64,000 nucleotides of DNA from assembly GCF_900163665.1 (NCBI RefSeq), contig NZ_FUIA01000009.1, forward strand, positions 124,001-188,000, written 5' to 3'. Within the stretch, counting starts at the first letter, position 1; the number at the start of each line of letters is the position of its first letter. The notes under the pieces were generated by a model. The model was given only the letters and a program-made list of their open reading frames with translations. It made no database searches and was not told where the DNA came from. Source of the DNA: Frigoribacterium sp. JB110 (GTDB lineage Bacteria; Actinomycetota; Actinomycetes; Actinomycetales; Microbacteriaceae). Both the position numbers and the translations under genes were made by a program. Of this stretch, positions 40,157-49,651 are shown piece after piece.

Positions 40157-41362
40157 GTGCAGAGTCAGGCCGCGGCGACCGTCATCGTGCCGACGCGCAA
40201 TGAGCGCGGCAACGCCGCCGAACTGATCGTTCAGGTCGCGGCGGCCCTGAACGGGCGCGAGGCTGAGATCCTGTTCGTCGACGACAGCGACGACGGCACG
40301 CCTGAGGAGATCGCGAGGGTCGCAGCTGACGCGCCGCTCCCAGTTCGGGTCGTGCACCGCGGGCCGGATGATCGTGCAGGCGGTCTCGGCGGAGCGGTCG
40401 TCGAGGGCATGAGACGGGCGGCGCACGACGTGTGCATCGTGATGGACGGCGACCTGCAGCATCCGCCGGCCGTGCTGCCGACGCTGCTCGACCGGCACGC
40501 ACGCGGCGACGCCGACGCGGTGATCGCATCGCGCTACACGGGCGGGGGCGACCTCGCAGGGCTCGGCACCCGGATGCGCGTGTGGGTCTCGCGGGCGTCG
40601 ACGGCGATCACCAGGGCGATGTTCCCCGTGCGGCTGCAGAGCGTGACCGACCCGATGGCCGGCTTCTTCCTGGTCGACAGGCGGCGCGTCGACCTCGACG
40701 CGCTGCGCCCCGACGGATTCAAGATCCTGCTCGAGATCCTGGTGCGCTCACATCTGCGCGTCGCGGAGGTGCCGATGAGCTTCGAGCGCCGACGCGACGG
40801 CCGCTCCAAGGCGAACGCGCGGCAGGGCGTGCACTTCCTGGGCCAGCTGACCCGGCTCCGATTCGGCAAGATGTCGGTGTTCGCACTGATCGGCGCCATC
40901 GGAGCGGTGGCCAACATCGCCATCGTGTGGGCGCTGACGGAGGCCGGCGCCGCCTACCTGTGGGCGGCGATCGCGGCCGCCGAGATCACCATCGTGGCGA
41001 ACTTCCTGCTGCAGGAGCGCTTCGTCTTCCACGACATGCGATCGAGGGCCGCCGGATTCTGGCGCCGCTTCGCGACGTCGTTCGCCTTCAACAACGTCGA
41101 GGCCGCCATCCGGATCCCGGTGATGGCGGTGCTGGTGGAGACCTGGCACATCTCCAGCCCCTTCGCCACCGCGATCACCCTCGCGGTGGCGTTCCTGGCG
41201 CGGTTCGTGTTCCACTCGCTGGTGGTCTACCGGCCGCGCAGGGTCGAGCCCGACCACCGGGTCGAAGCCGTGCACCGCGTCGAGGAGGCGGCCCGCTCCG
41301 GCGAGCTCGTCGCCGACACCGGTGCGCTGCGCATCATCCGGAGCATCGACCGGGAACGGTGA
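40157..41362 (+). CDS. GT2 glycosyltransferase fused to GtrA membrane domain
   Basis: A 401-residue protein. The N-terminal GT-A domain (1-240) starts TVIVPTRNERGN and has FVDDSDDGT, CIVMDGDLQHPP with the metal-binding DxD-like DGD, and DPMAGFFLV, as in polyprenyl-phosphate mannose/glucose synthases (DPM1 type). The C-terminal GtrA domain (240-370) has four membrane spans starting FGKMSVFALIGAIGAV. It would make a polyprenyl-phosphate sugar and possibly help flip it for cell-wall glycan or protein glycosylation. GTG start at 40157. Single gene between tetR and the ribokinase gene. Confidence 0.92.
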   Translation: MQSQAAATVIVPTRNERGNAAELIVQVAAALNGREAEILFVDDSDDGTPEEIARVAADAPLPVRVVHRGPDDRAGGLGGAVVEGMRRAAHDVCIVMDGDLQHPPAVLPTLLDRHARGDADAVIASRYTGGGDLAGLGTRMRVWVSRASTAITRAMFPVRLQSVTDPMAGFFLVDRRRVDLDALRPDGFKILLEILVRSHLRVAEVPMSFERRRDGRSKANARQGVHFLGQLTRLRFGKMSVFALIGAIGAVANIAIVWALTEAGAAYLWAAIAAAEITIVANFLLQERFVFHDMRSRAAGFWRRFATSFAFNNVEAAIRIPVMAVLVETWHISSPFATAITLAVAFLARFVFHSLVVYRPRRVEPDHRVEAVHRVEEAARSGELVADTGALRIIRSIDRER

Positions 41363-41516
41363 GCCGCGCTTCGGCCGGGGCTCCGAACACAGCGCAGCCG
41401 ATCCGGCGGCGTGTGCGGGCGGGCGTCGATGAGTCCGCGGCAGGGCGGCTGCGTTGTGTCGGGCGGCGGGCTGGCAGGATGGACGGGTGCGCCGCCCGGC
41501 GCAGAGGGAGTGGACG

Positions 41517-42434
41517 ATGAGCATCGCCGTGGTCGGAAGCGTCAACATGGATGTCGTCGCGCGGGTTCCGCGCATCCCGGGGCCGGGTGAGACGCTGCTC
41601 GCGACCGGCTCGTCGCGCGGCGGCGGGGGCAAGGGCGCGAACCAGGTCGTCGGCGCAGCGCGCGCCGGGGGAGCGGACGCGGCGTTCATCGGCGCGGTCG
41701 GCGATGATCCGGATGGCGGGCAGCTGCGCGCGTGGCTCGAAGCCGACGGCATCGATGTGTCCGGCCTGGCGACGGTCGCCGAACCGAGCGGCGTCGCCCT
41801 CATCTCCGTCGACGACGACGCCGAGAACGCGATCGTCGTGGTCGCCGGCGCCAACGGCGCGCTGACATCGCTGAACGACGCGCAGCGCGGGATCGTCGCG
41901 GCGGCCGATGTCGTCGCCGCGCAGCTCGAGGTGCCGGTCGAGCTGGTCGAGGCGGCGGCCGATGCACGAGGCGACGGCGCGCTGTTCGTGCTGAACGCCG
42001 CACCCTCGGAGCCGCTGACGGACCCGGATGTCGCCGAGCGCGTGCTCGACAAGGTCGACGTGCTCATCGTGAACGAGCACGAACTTCTCGACATCGCGGG
42101 CGTCGCCGATCAGGCCGAGGCGGTCGACCTGCTCGCGGCACGGGTGCCGGCGCTGGTCGTCACACTCGGGGCATCCGGTTCGATCATCGCCCTCGGGTCG
42201 GAGCGCGCACAGGTGCCGGCGTTCCCCGTCACCCCCGTCGACACCACCGGCGCCGGCGACACCTTCTGCGGGGTGTTCGCCGCACACCTCGGCCGCGGCC
42301 CGCTCGAACTCGCCGCACTGACCGCCGCCGCCCGCGCCGGCGCCGCCGCCAGCGCGATCGCCGTCACCCGCCCCGGCGCCCAGCCCGCCGTCCCGACAGC
42401 CGCCGAGGTCGCAGACCTGCTCGCCTCGCACTGA
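41517..42434 (+). CDS. rbsK: Ribokinase/PfkB-family sugar kinase
   Basis: A 305-residue kinase. GAGGGAG at 41504-41510 supports ATG 41517. It has the PfkB N-terminal signature region GGGGKGANQVVGAARAGG, the VNMDVV start typical of ribokinase and the C-terminal DTTGAGDTFCGVF with the catalytic Asp and anion hole. It would phosphorylate ribose or a related sugar at O5. No transporter or rbs regulator is adjacent, so the substrate is inferred from similarity only. Confidence 0.88.
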   Translation: MSIAVVGSVNMDVVARVPRIPGPGETLLATGSSRGGGGKGANQVVGAARAGGADAAFIGAVGDDPDGGQLRAWLEADGIDVSGLATVAEPSGVALISVDDDAENAIVVVAGANGALTSLNDAQRGIVAAADVVAAQLEVPVELVEAAADARGDGALFVLNAAPSEPLTDPDVAERVLDKVDVLIVNEHELLDIAGVADQAEAVDLLAARVPALVVTLGASGSIIALGSERAQVPAFPVTPVDTTGAGDTFCGVFAAHLGRGPLELAALTAAARAGAAASAIAVTRPGAQPAVPTAAEVADLLASH

Positions 42435-42468
42435 CCCCTGCCCCGCGCGTCCGCGTGACCGGGGCGCG

Positions 42469-42532
42469 ATTCTTCATTTCTGGCACATCTCATGGGGCGC
42501 ACAGCACCGGAAATGTGCCAGAAATGAAGAAT
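42469..42532. terminator. 20-bp perfect palindrome between convergent genes
   Basis: ATTCTTCATTTCTGGCACAT (42469-42488) is exactly inverted at 42513-42532 with a 24-base loop. Its arms are much more AT-rich than the surroundings. It separates the convergent ribokinase and trhO genes and can end transcription from both sides. Its length and composition also fit a small mobile palindrome. Confidence 0.65.
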
Positions 42533-42581
42533 TGAACCCGGTGACTTCAGGTCGATGCCGCGCTCCGGAACGTGGTGACGG

Positions 42582-43475
42582 CTACGCCTGCAGCGCCGCG
42601 GCGTGCTCGCGGCAGGCGGCGCGTTCGCCGCAGCTTTCGCACAGCACCACCCTGGCGCGACAGGCGTCGTCGGCGCAGTCGATCATCCGGTCGCTCGCCT
42701 CGCCGCACGAGGCGCAGCTGCCGATCACCTCGTCGCCGAACGCCAGCGACTCCCGACCGTCGAACACGTACAGCGAACCGCGCCACAATGCGTCGTTGCC
42801 GAACTTCTCGGCATAGCGCACGATGCCGCCGTCGAGCTGATACACCTCGCCGAAACCGCGCTTCAGCATCAGGCTCGACAGCACCTCGCACCGGATGCCG
42901 CCGGTGCAGTAGGTGACGATCGGCTTGTTCTTGAGATGGTCGTACTTGCCCGAGTCGAGCTCGGCGACGAAGTCGTGCGTCGTGGCGACGTCCGGAACGA
43001 CCGCGCCGTCGAACCGGCCGATCTCGGCCTCGAACGCGTTGCGGCCGTCGAAGAACACCACGTCGTCGCGCTCGTCGACCAGCCGGTTCAGCTCATCCGG
43101 GGCCAGATGGGCGCCGCCGCCGACCACGCCCGCCTCGTCGACGACCAGCTCATCCGGAGCTCCGAACGACACGATCTCGTCGCGCACCTTCACCGACAGC
43201 CGTGGGAAGTCACGGCTCGCGCCGTCGTCGTCGAGCCCGGTGCCCTCCGACCACTTGAAGTCGATGCCCTTGAACGCGGCGTACTCCTTGGTCTTGCGCA
43301 CGTACCGTTTCAGCGCCGACATCTCGCCGCCGAGGGTGCCGTTGAGCCCGTGCCGCGAGATCAGCAGGCGCCCGCGCAGCCCCAGCGACTCGCACAGGTC
43401 GCGCTGCCACAGCCGGATCGCGTCGGGGTCGGCGATCGGCGTGAAGACGTAGTAGAGCAGGATCTTCGCGTGCAC
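42582..43475 (-). CDS. trhO: tRNA uridine(34) hydroxylase / rhodanese-like protein
   Basis: A 297-residue protein of the YceA/TrhO family, which makes 5-hydroxyuridine at tRNA position 34. Start GTG 43475 gives the family N-terminus [16 protein letters not shown]. The N-terminal acylphosphatase-like part has [14 protein letters not shown]; the rhodanese domain has [11 protein letters not shown] and catalytic Cys in [15 protein letters not shown] Cys-rich zinc-type tail ([14 protein letters not shown]...[13 protein letters not shown]) closes the protein, as in actinobacterial members. Confidence 0.9.
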   Translation of the reverse strand: MHAKILLYYVFTPIADPDAIRLWQRDLCESLGLRGRLLISRHGLNGTLGGEMSALKRYVRKTKEYAAFKGIDFKWSEGTGLDDDGASRDFPRLSVKVRDEIVSFGAPDELVVDEAGVVGGGAHLAPDELNRLVDERDDVVFFDGRNAFEAEIGRFDGAVVPDVATTHDFVAELDSGKYDHLKNKPIVTYCTGGIRCEVLSSLMLKRGFGEVYQLDGGIVRYAEKFGNDALWRGSLYVFDGRESLAFGDEVIGSCASCGEASDRMIDCADDACRARVVLCESCGERAACREHAAALQA

Positions 43476-43678
43476 GCTCCCAGAATACGAGAGCCGGATG
43501 GGCGACGGGTGTGACCGGATGAGACGGTCCGTCGGGCGCTCGAGCCGGGAGCGGGGCGCTGCTTCGTGCAGATCGTTGGTGCCGCGCAGACGGCTCTTCG
43601 CGTGCGAGCCGGGCACGATTTGTGCGACCTCGACGACGGCCGCACCGGATGTCGTCCGCTGCTGATGTACTGAGCGGT

Positions 43679-44206
43679 GTGAATCTGTACTTCCGGCTGC
43701 TCCTGCTCACCCTCCGTCTGCGCCGAGCGCCGCGCGTCTCGCTGTGGAGCCAGACGCGCACCCCGTTCCGGGTGTGGCCGACCGATCTCGACCCGCTGCT
43801 GCACATGAACAACGCCCGCTACCTCGGCCTGATGGATCTGGCGCGCACCGATCTCACGGTGCGATCCGGATACATGCAGGAAGTGACCCGGCGCGGCTGG
43901 TACCCCGTCGTCGGTGCGCAGACCATCACCTACAAGCGCTCGCTGAAGCTGTGGCAGCGCTTCGTGGTGACCACTCGCGTGCTCGGATTCGACGAGCGTG
44001 CGGCGTACATGCAGCAGGAGTTCCGCCGCGGCGGGAAGCTCATCGCCCGCGCCGTCGTGCAGGCGCGGTTCCTCAAGCGCTCGGGCGGAACGGTCAGCAC
44101 GGCCGAGCTGCTGGAGGCGTCTGGCGATGCACCCGCCGACATCGAGCTGCCGTCGTGGGTCGCGGACTGGGCCGCATCCGTCCGGATCTCCTCGTCGGAG
44201 AGCTGA
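43679..44206 (+). CDS. Hotdog-fold acyl-CoA thioesterase-like protein
   Basis: A 175-residue protein from the GTG at 43679 ([12 protein letters not shown]); upstream in-frame starts at 43622 and 43649 also exist. The [24 protein letters not shown] block is the thioesterase 4HBT-type active site (Asp and HMNN), and the [24 protein letters not shown] strand follows. It would hydrolyse acyl-CoA thioesters; the substrate is unknown. The gene stands alone. Confidence 0.85.
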   Translation: MNLYFRLLLLTLRLRRAPRVSLWSQTRTPFRVWPTDLDPLLHMNNARYLGLMDLARTDLTVRSGYMQEVTRRGWYPVVGAQTITYKRSLKLWQRFVVTTRVLGFDERAAYMQQEFRRGGKLIARAVVQARFLKRSGGTVSTAELLEASGDAPADIELPSWVADWAASVRISSSES

Positions 44207-44424
44207 GCGCGCCGAGTTGCTCGGGTGCGGCATCCTGCCGCAGTGCCCGAGGCGTGGCGGCGATTCCTCGCACCGGAGCGGCTGGAGGTGCGGGGCTGTC
44301 GGGGCGTGGGGAGTTCTGCCCCTCCATGGCGTTGTCTGTGGGGCGATAGGCTTGCGGCGTTCGCCGTGCCCTCGGGTGCGGCGGTCGGCCGGTTCAGCCT
44401 CCGGTCGCAGCACGACCTGGGGGA

Positions 44425-46035
44425 ATGATGCCTGACCAAGACCTTTCGATGTACACCGAGCAGGATCTGCTGCGTGACCCGCAGTTCGATCAGGCCACGC
44501 TCGGCCAACTCGCCACGGCACGGCCCGACCTGCGCCCTGCCGTGCTCGCGCACCCGAACTGCTACCCCGCGCTCGCCGACTGGCTGAGGGCGCACGGCGT
44601 GCAGGCGGCGAGCGCGCCGCAGGCAGAGACCCCGCCGGCGCAGCCGGCATACGGGCAGGCTCCGGATGCGGCAGCAGCCGAGGCGCAGAACGCGCAGTCG
44701 GCAACGGGCTACGGACAGCAGTCGCCGTACGGGCAGCAAGGCGCGTCTGGTCAGCACCCTGCGCAGCAGCAGAACGATGCGTCCTATGGCGCGGCAGCGC
44801 AACCGGGTGCCGCGCCACAGCAGCAGTGGGGCGGACAGCCGGGCTATCCGCCCCAGGCTGCGCCGGGCACCGCCGGTGCACCGCAGCGGCAACCGCAGGG
44901 CGAGCCGGGTAAGTCGCCGTACGGACAGCAGCCTGCACCTGGTCAGCCTTCGTACGCACAGCAGCCGACGCAGGGCGGTCAGCCGCCGTACGCGCAGCAG
45001 CCGACAGCGGGGCAGCAGCAGCCCGAGCGTCCGGGACCCATCAGCCCCGACCAGTGGGCAGAGGACTTCCGCCAGCGTGCGGGTCGTGACCCGAGCACGG
45101 CCGAGTACCAGGCGGCGGTCGCCGCCGGCCAGATCGGCCAGCCGCGGCAGCGGGACGAATCGTGGGAGAAGGTCTCCGCGGGTGCTCAGCAGATGGCGTC
45201 CGGCGCGAAGGACTTCTTCCAGCAGCGTGTGGCCCCGGCGGCACAGGGCGCGGCGAGCGACTTCCAGAAGGCCGTGAACGAGAAGAACACCACCCCGATG
45301 GCGAAGCTCGTCTCGATTGCGGGCTTCGTGCTCCCGGCGCTCGCGCTGCTGTCGATCATTCCGATCTTCCTGCCCGCCGTCTCGGTGTCCGCCGCGGGGA
45401 TGTCACAGAGCGTCAACCTGTGGGAATCCGGCGGCGACGGCGTGCTGCTGCTGGTGGTCCTGGTGCTCGTGATCGCGGCAAACGTCGTCGCCATCGTGAT
45501 GAAGGCGACCTGGGCCCGCATCACGGCAGCGGCTCTGGGCATGCTGGCTGCGGTGATCGGCATCATCGACTCGATCGCGGTGTTCAGCGGTGCAGGCGAA
45601 GCGGCCGGTATCGGCCTCGGCGTGAGCGCCGACGTCGGCTTCGGCGTGTACCTGCTGCTCATCCTGTCGATCCTGATGCTCGCTGCGGGCATCGCCATGG
45701 TGATGCCGACGCAGAAGAAGCAGCCGCGCTCGCCGCAGCCGTACCCGGTGCCAGGCCAGCCGGGAGCGGCGGCCTTCGGACAGCAGCCTGGCCAGCCGTA
45801 TGCGGGACAGCCGCCGTACGCGCAGGGCGGTCAGGCTCCTGTGCAGCCACAGCCCGGCCAGCAGCATGGCCAGGCGCCGTACGCGCAGGGCGGTCAGCCG
45901 TATCCGGGCGGGGCGCCCTACGGCCAACCGGGTCAGCCTCCCGCTCAGCCGCAGGGAGAGCCGGCGCCGTACGGCCAGCAGCCCCCGCAGCAGCAGTACC
46001 CGCAGCCGCCGCAGAACCCGTACGGCCAGCAGTAG
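44425..46035 (+). CDS. LRV-type N-terminus plus Gln/Pro/Tyr-rich membrane protein
   Basis: A 536-residue protein. GGGGGA precedes adjacent ATGs at 44425 and 44428. Residues 10-55 (YTEQDLLRDPQFDQATLGQLATARPDLRPAVLAHPNCYPALADWLRAHG) form one variant leucine-rich-repeat-like unit. Residues 60-210 are low-complexity PYGQQ/QPPYAQQ repeats. Three or four membrane spans follow at about 295-430 (LVSIAGFVLPALALLSIIPI, VLLLVVLVLVIAANVVAIVM), and a second PYGQQ-rich tail closes the protein. Such Gln/Tyr-rich tails may drive assembly at the membrane. Function unknown. Confidence 0.85.
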   Translation: MMPDQDLSMYTEQDLLRDPQFDQATLGQLATARPDLRPAVLAHPNCYPALADWLRAHGVQAASAPQAETPPAQPAYGQAPDAAAAEAQNAQSATGYGQQSPYGQQGASGQHPAQQQNDASYGAAAQPGAAPQQQWGGQPGYPPQAAPGTAGAPQRQPQGEPGKSPYGQQPAPGQPSYAQQPTQGGQPPYAQQPTAGQQQPERPGPISPDQWAEDFRQRAGRDPSTAEYQAAVAAGQIGQPRQRDESWEKVSAGAQQMASGAKDFFQQRVAPAAQGAASDFQKAVNEKNTTPMAKLVSIAGFVLPALALLSIIPIFLPAVSVSAAGMSQSVNLWESGGDGVLLLVVLVLVIAANVVAIVMKATWARITAAALGMLAAVIGIIDSIAVFSGAGEAAGIGLGVSADVGFGVYLLLILSILMLAAGIAMVMPTQKKQPRSPQPYPVPGQPGAAAFGQQPGQPYAGQPPYAQGGQAPVQPQPGQQHGQAPYAQGGQPYPGGAPYGQPGQPPAQPQGEPAPYGQQPPQQQYPQPPQNPYGQQ

Positions 46036-46048
46036 ACCGCGTTCCGCA

Positions 46049-46085
46049 GAAGCGCCTCGCCCGATCATCCGGGGTGGGGCGCTTC
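46049..46085 (+). terminator. Hairpin after the Gln/Pro-rich membrane protein gene
   Basis: GAAGCGCC (46049-46056) pairs with GGCGCTTC (46078-46085), starting 14 bases past the stop codon. The loop can pair further (CCGG elements). No U tract. Confidence 0.6.
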
Positions 46086-46210
46086 CGCATTCCTGCGGCG
46101 CCGATCATGCGCTCGACTGCGGGCCCAGTGCCTGCTGACAGTGGACCCGGGGACTGCTAATCTCAGCCTCAAGACCGGTGGATTGCGATACTCCGGTATG
46201 AGAGGAACCG

Positions 46211-47323
46211 ATGATGAGCGTTTCAGCGAGTCCATATCGCGGAATGTCCCCCGTTGCTCGCCGAAAGCGCAAGCGGGGAATGTTCATCTGGGGCATCGTC
46301 CTGCTGGTCGTGTGGTTCCTGTGCTCCGCGGCTCTTGCGAGCTTCCTCTCCTCCGCGCCGGAGGCGCCGCCCTTCGCGCAGACGTTCCTGATGAGTGGTT
46401 TCTTCGGCGGGCTGTTCTTCCTGCTCGGGCTCATCTTCTTCGTCATCGGGCTCGTCGCCGAGCTGCGGGCACGGGCGTTCGATCGCGAGGACCGCAGGCG
46501 TTCCATCGCTCTCACCCAGGCGATCGGTCAGCTCCTGAATCGTTCGCGCTCCGAGGCCTACGCGTCTGACGGCTCGCTCACGCACGTGAGCGGCGCGACA
46601 GTGATCGAGGTCGACCGGCACTTCGACCAGGACACGCAGGGGCAGGTGCTCACCACGATCAACACCACCACACGCACGTTCGGTGTGACGCACTCGTCGC
46701 AGTCCGGCACCGCGGTGCACGGCACAGGAGGTATGGGCACGAGCAGCGTGGCGCAGTCGAACTACTACGGCAGCTCCACAGGAGTGACCGACTCCACGAG
46801 CCGCACCACGGGCACCGAGGAGTCGGTGCTGTCGCAGACCACGCGGGCGAATCTGATGGGCGACGCATTGTTCTCGGTGTTCGAGACGACCGACGCATCC
46901 GGCCAGCGCGACACGATCCGCGCCATCTCGTTGTCGCGGCCTGCTGCGGAGGGCGTCATCCGGGATCTCGTCGGCGCCGTCTGCTATCGCGTGGGAGGCC
47001 CGGAGACGCACTCCGGTGGTGCCGTGTGGGCGTACGTCGAGAACGTCGTCGCGCAGTTCGCGCCCGGTGACATCTCGTATGTCACAGATCGCCTCAAAGC
47101 GATCCATTCCCGACCGATAGGCGAGCGGGAACCCGTTGCCATCGCGGGGATGGTGATGGGGCGCAATGCGCTTCTCGTCACGAGCCTCAGCATCAACGGT
47201 GCAGCCCGCCTTGAGACGTACCCGGCGCGCTTCCCCGAGATGCTCGCGCAGGCGCTGAGCGCGGCGACCACGGCCCCGTTGGCGGCGGCGGATCCGCGTG
47301 CGGCGATCGGAGCGGGGCGATGA
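46211..47323 (+). CDS. Membrane protein of unknown function
   Basis: A 370-residue protein with two membrane spans (about residues 25-45 and 58-82) and a large hydrophilic domain after residue 90. That domain contains a Ser/Thr/Gly-rich stretch (TTRTFGVTHSSQSGTAVHGTGGMGTSSVAQSNYYGSSTGVTD, residues about 155-200) and a C-terminal folded part. I do not recognise the family. GAGAGGA lies just upstream of the two ATGs at 46211 and 46214. It overlaps the following lipoprotein gene by 4 bases, so the two products probably act together at the membrane. Confidence 0.8.
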   Translation: MMSVSASPYRGMSPVARRKRKRGMFIWGIVLLVVWFLCSAALASFLSSAPEAPPFAQTFLMSGFFGGLFFLLGLIFFVIGLVAELRARAFDREDRRRSIALTQAIGQLLNRSRSEAYASDGSLTHVSGATVIEVDRHFDQDTQGQVLTTINTTTRTFGVTHSSQSGTAVHGTGGMGTSSVAQSNYYGSSTGVTDSTSRTTGTEESVLSQTTRANLMGDALFSVFETTDASGQRDTIRAISLSRPAAEGVIRDLVGAVCYRVGGPETHSGGAVWAYVENVVAQFAPGDISYVTDRLKAIHSRPIGEREPVAIAGMVMGRNALLVTSLSINGAARLETYPARFPEMLAQALSAATTAPLAAADPRAAIGAGR

Positions 47324-48237
47324 CCGGCGGCAGGCGCGCGGCCGCGCTGCTGGCGATTGCGGGCTTGGCGGTGGGGCTCGCCGCCTGCGCCGACACGGGG
47401 ACGGGAAGTCAGGACCCGGATGAGAGCACGCCGACGCCGACGGAAGCGGCACCCACTGCGACGGCCGAGACCGAGCCCACCGGTCCCACAGAGGATGAGC
47501 TGCGCGCGGTCGTCGCGGACGCGGAGTGGCTGTACTCACCGGAGGGTCTGCGCGAACCGATCGCGGTGACGATCGCGGCGGGCGCCGCCACGGATGACAT
47601 CGGCCGGATCTACACAGCGGGCGAGGAGGACGTGCCTGCCGACCTCAACGGCGACGGTCTGCTCGACCTCGCGGTGACGATCGACCAGCTCGACGGGAAC
47701 GGATTCGAAAGGCTCTGGTATGTCTGGCTCGGGGCAGAGGACGGTTCCGCGTCTCAGCTGGAGTACCCGATAGCGCGGGCGTCGCGCTGCGGCGACTCGA
47801 TCACGAGCGTGACCGCTGTTGACGAGGGGCTGCGCATCGAGGGCACGCTGTACGATCCCTCGCTCGGCATCGACGTGTGCGCCGACGGCAGCTCCGAGGA
47901 GTTCGCCCGCACCGTCGACGTGCGCGAGTTCGGCGGGGAGGCCTATCCGGTGCAGAGTGAGCCGATCGCGGCGTGGGGCGGGCACTGCCCGCGCAGCTCT
48001 TGGCAGGACGGTGAGGCGATGACCGAGACCGACGTCACAGTGGCTCCGGTCGAGGGTGCCGACACGGCCGTGGCCGCCGACAGCTGGTTCCTGCCGCTCG
48101 GTCTCTCCGATGCGCCGCGCGACGACCTCGCGCTGGTGTGGTCCGACGAGATGTCGTTCTTCGCGTTCATGCACGTCGAGCCTGATGGTGCCACTGCGTT
48201 CGGCGAGCAGGCCTGCGGCTTCACGGCTGCGCCCTGA
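47320..48237 (+). CDS. Lipoprotein of unknown function
   Basis: A 305-residue lipoprotein: signal sequence AALLAIAGLAVGLAACAD with the lipobox LAAC, then a Thr/Pro/Glu-rich spacer and an extracellular domain. DLNGDGLLDLAVTID is an EF-hand-like calcium-binding loop as in FG-GAP/VCBS repeats. Cys residues (RCGDS, DVCADG, GHCPRSS, QACGF) could form disulfides. Coupled by an ATGA overlap to the membrane protein upstream. Confidence 0.82.
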   Translation: MTGGRRAAALLAIAGLAVGLAACADTGTGSQDPDESTPTPTEAAPTATAETEPTGPTEDELRAVVADAEWLYSPEGLREPIAVTIAAGAATDDIGRIYTAGEEDVPADLNGDGLLDLAVTIDQLDGNGFERLWYVWLGAEDGSASQLEYPIARASRCGDSITSVTAVDEGLRIEGTLYDPSLGIDVCADGSSEEFARTVDVREFGGEAYPVQSEPIAAWGGHCPRSSWQDGEAMTETDVTVAPVEGADTAVAADSWFLPLGLSDAPRDDLALVWSDEMSFFAFMHVEPDGATAFGEQACGFTAAP

Positions 48238-48569
48238 CGAGCGGATCGACGGCGGACAACGCTCGCACGAAGATCCGGATGCCGCGGGCCGGGTGCGAAT
48301 CGGCCGCGGCATCCGGAGTCGAGGCGCGGGATGCCGCCCGATGCCTCAACACATAGTGATGTCGATCGCGCTCCACTCTGACGCAGCCCACGCCCCTCCG
48401 CAACCGCGCCGTCACGCGGCGCAACACGACGTGTGCGCGCCTTCAGGCGCAGCGGATCGTACTTCCCGGCGTCGCCGACCGCCTCCGGTGTGCCAAATTG
48501 CTCCAAAACCGCGGCGGTGGCGCACTTTCGGGAACCGGAACGTGCACGCCGCTCACCGCAGCCGCCCGA
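48238..48569. other. Intergenic region with one strong hairpin
   Basis: No gene is supported. A 13-bp perfect stem, CCGGATGCCGCGG (48275-48287) with CCGCGGCATCCGG (48304-48316), is a likely terminator of the lipoprotein operon. The rest, up to the end of the convergent DNA glycosylase gene, shows nothing recognisable. Confidence 0.5.
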
Positions 48570-49343
48570 TCACCGCTGGCAGGCTGGACACCAGAACACA
48601 CGGCGCTGCGCATCAGGCCGAGCGCCGAGCGCGATCTCCTCGATCAGGGTGCCGCAGCGTCGGCACGGCCGGCCCCCGCGGTCGTGGATCCAGCGCCCCT
48701 GGCCACGGCGAGTGTCGCCGGTGAAGGTGCGCACGCGGCGGTCGAGATTGCTCCGGATGGCGCGGGCGCCGAGGTCGACGAGCGGCGCGACGTCGACGGC
48801 GGTCATCGGGGTGCGGGGGTCGATGCCGCGCAGGAACAGCAGCTCGTTGGCGTACTCATTGCCGAAACCGGCGACGTTGCCCTGGTCGAGCAGCGCGACG
48901 TGCGCGGGGCGAGGGTCGGCGCCGAGCCGGCGGACGGCCTCATCCGGGTCCCACGCGTCGTCGAGGGGGTCGGGGCCGAGGCGGTCGGTGATCTCGTGCT
49001 CGCGCTCGCGGGGGAGGAGTTCGACGATGCCGAGGTCGAAGCCGACCGTGCTGCGCGTTGCCGTGTCGAGGATCGCTCTGGCCCGGAAGCCAGGCCGCCG
49101 CCAGCGCTCGCCCAGCCGGTGCACGTGCCACTCGCCCTCCATCTTGAGGTGAGTGTGCAGTACGGTGCTCCCGATCCGGTGCAGGATGTGCTTGCCCACC
49201 GCGCGCACGCTCTCGACGCGCTCGCCGCGGAGGTCGGCGGTCGCCACCCGGGGCACGCGCAGATCGAAGCGCGTGAGCACGTCATCCGCGAGAGCGGCGT
49301 GCAGCGCCCGCGCGGCGCGATGCGCACTGTCGCCCTCCGGCAT
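48570..49343 (-). CDS. nei: Fpg/Nei-family DNA glycosylase (endonuclease VIII-like)
   Basis: A 257-residue base-excision repair enzyme. The N-terminus MPEGD supplies the catalytic Pro2-Glu3 seen in Nei proteins. The helix-two-turn-helix region has ALLDQGNVAGFGNEYANELLFLRGIDP, and a C-terminal zinc finger has CRRCGT...VFWCPACQR. It removes oxidised pyrimidines and nicks the resulting abasic site. MPEGD rather than MPELPE and the overall length favour the actinobacterial Nei2 type over MutM. Confidence 0.92.
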   Translation of the reverse strand: MPEGDSAHRAARALHAALADDVLTRFDLRVPRVATADLRGERVESVRAVGKHILHRIGSTVLHTHLKMEGEWHVHRLGERWRRPGFRARAILDTATRSTVGFDLGIVELLPREREHEITDRLGPDPLDDAWDPDEAVRRLGADPRPAHVALLDQGNVAGFGNEYANELLFLRGIDPRTPMTAVDVAPLVDLGARAIRSNLDRRVRTFTGDTRRGQGRWIHDRGGRPCRRCGTLIEEIALGARPDAQRRVFWCPACQR

Positions 49344-49650
49344 GGTGGCTCCTTCCCCGGTTCAGCATAGGGCGAGGTCCCTACGGGCCGGCCTCGTCGT
49401 TTCCGTTGCCGTGCCTGTGGCGGTCCAGGTGCTTTGCTGGAGATCTCCTTGTGCGGTCTGCTGCTGCGGCTCTACTCTGAATGCAGGGCGGCGCGTTCCG
49501 CCCGACCTCCGACCCGGTGCTCGCGCCTCCGGGGCCGCTCCGGCGGCGGAGGCAAAGGGGATCTCGAATGCTCGACGTGTGGAACATCGAACCGTGGGCG
49601 ATGCGGTGTGCCGGGCGCGAGTCGGTGACGGCGTCGCGGAACACGGAGTG
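49344..49650. other. Intergenic region upstream of the glycosylase and DUF4287 genes
   Basis: About 300 bases that hold the divergent promoters of the two flanking genes. The only feature I can point to is the short ORF at 49568-49651 described separately; otherwise nothing is recognisable. Confidence 0.5.
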
Positions 49651-49651
49651 A
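49568..49651 (+). CDS. Possible 27-residue leader ORF
   Basis: ATG 49568 follows a good ribosome-binding site (AAAGGGG at 49554-49560, spacing 7) and encodes MLDVWNIEPWAMRCAGRESV and seven further residues before TGA 49649-49651. The stop overlaps the first ATG of the DUF4287 gene (TGATGATG), which would couple the two. It has two Trp codons and several Arg codons. It could be a translated leader or chance; there is no homology evidence. Confidence 0.3.
   Translation: MLDVWNIEPWAMRCAGRESVTASRNTE

Noticed and set aside
39296..40498. Upstream extension of the minus-strand membrane-protein frame to 40498
   Set aside because: It runs antisense through the TetR gene. The signal peptide and AGAGGA site mark the real start at 39295.
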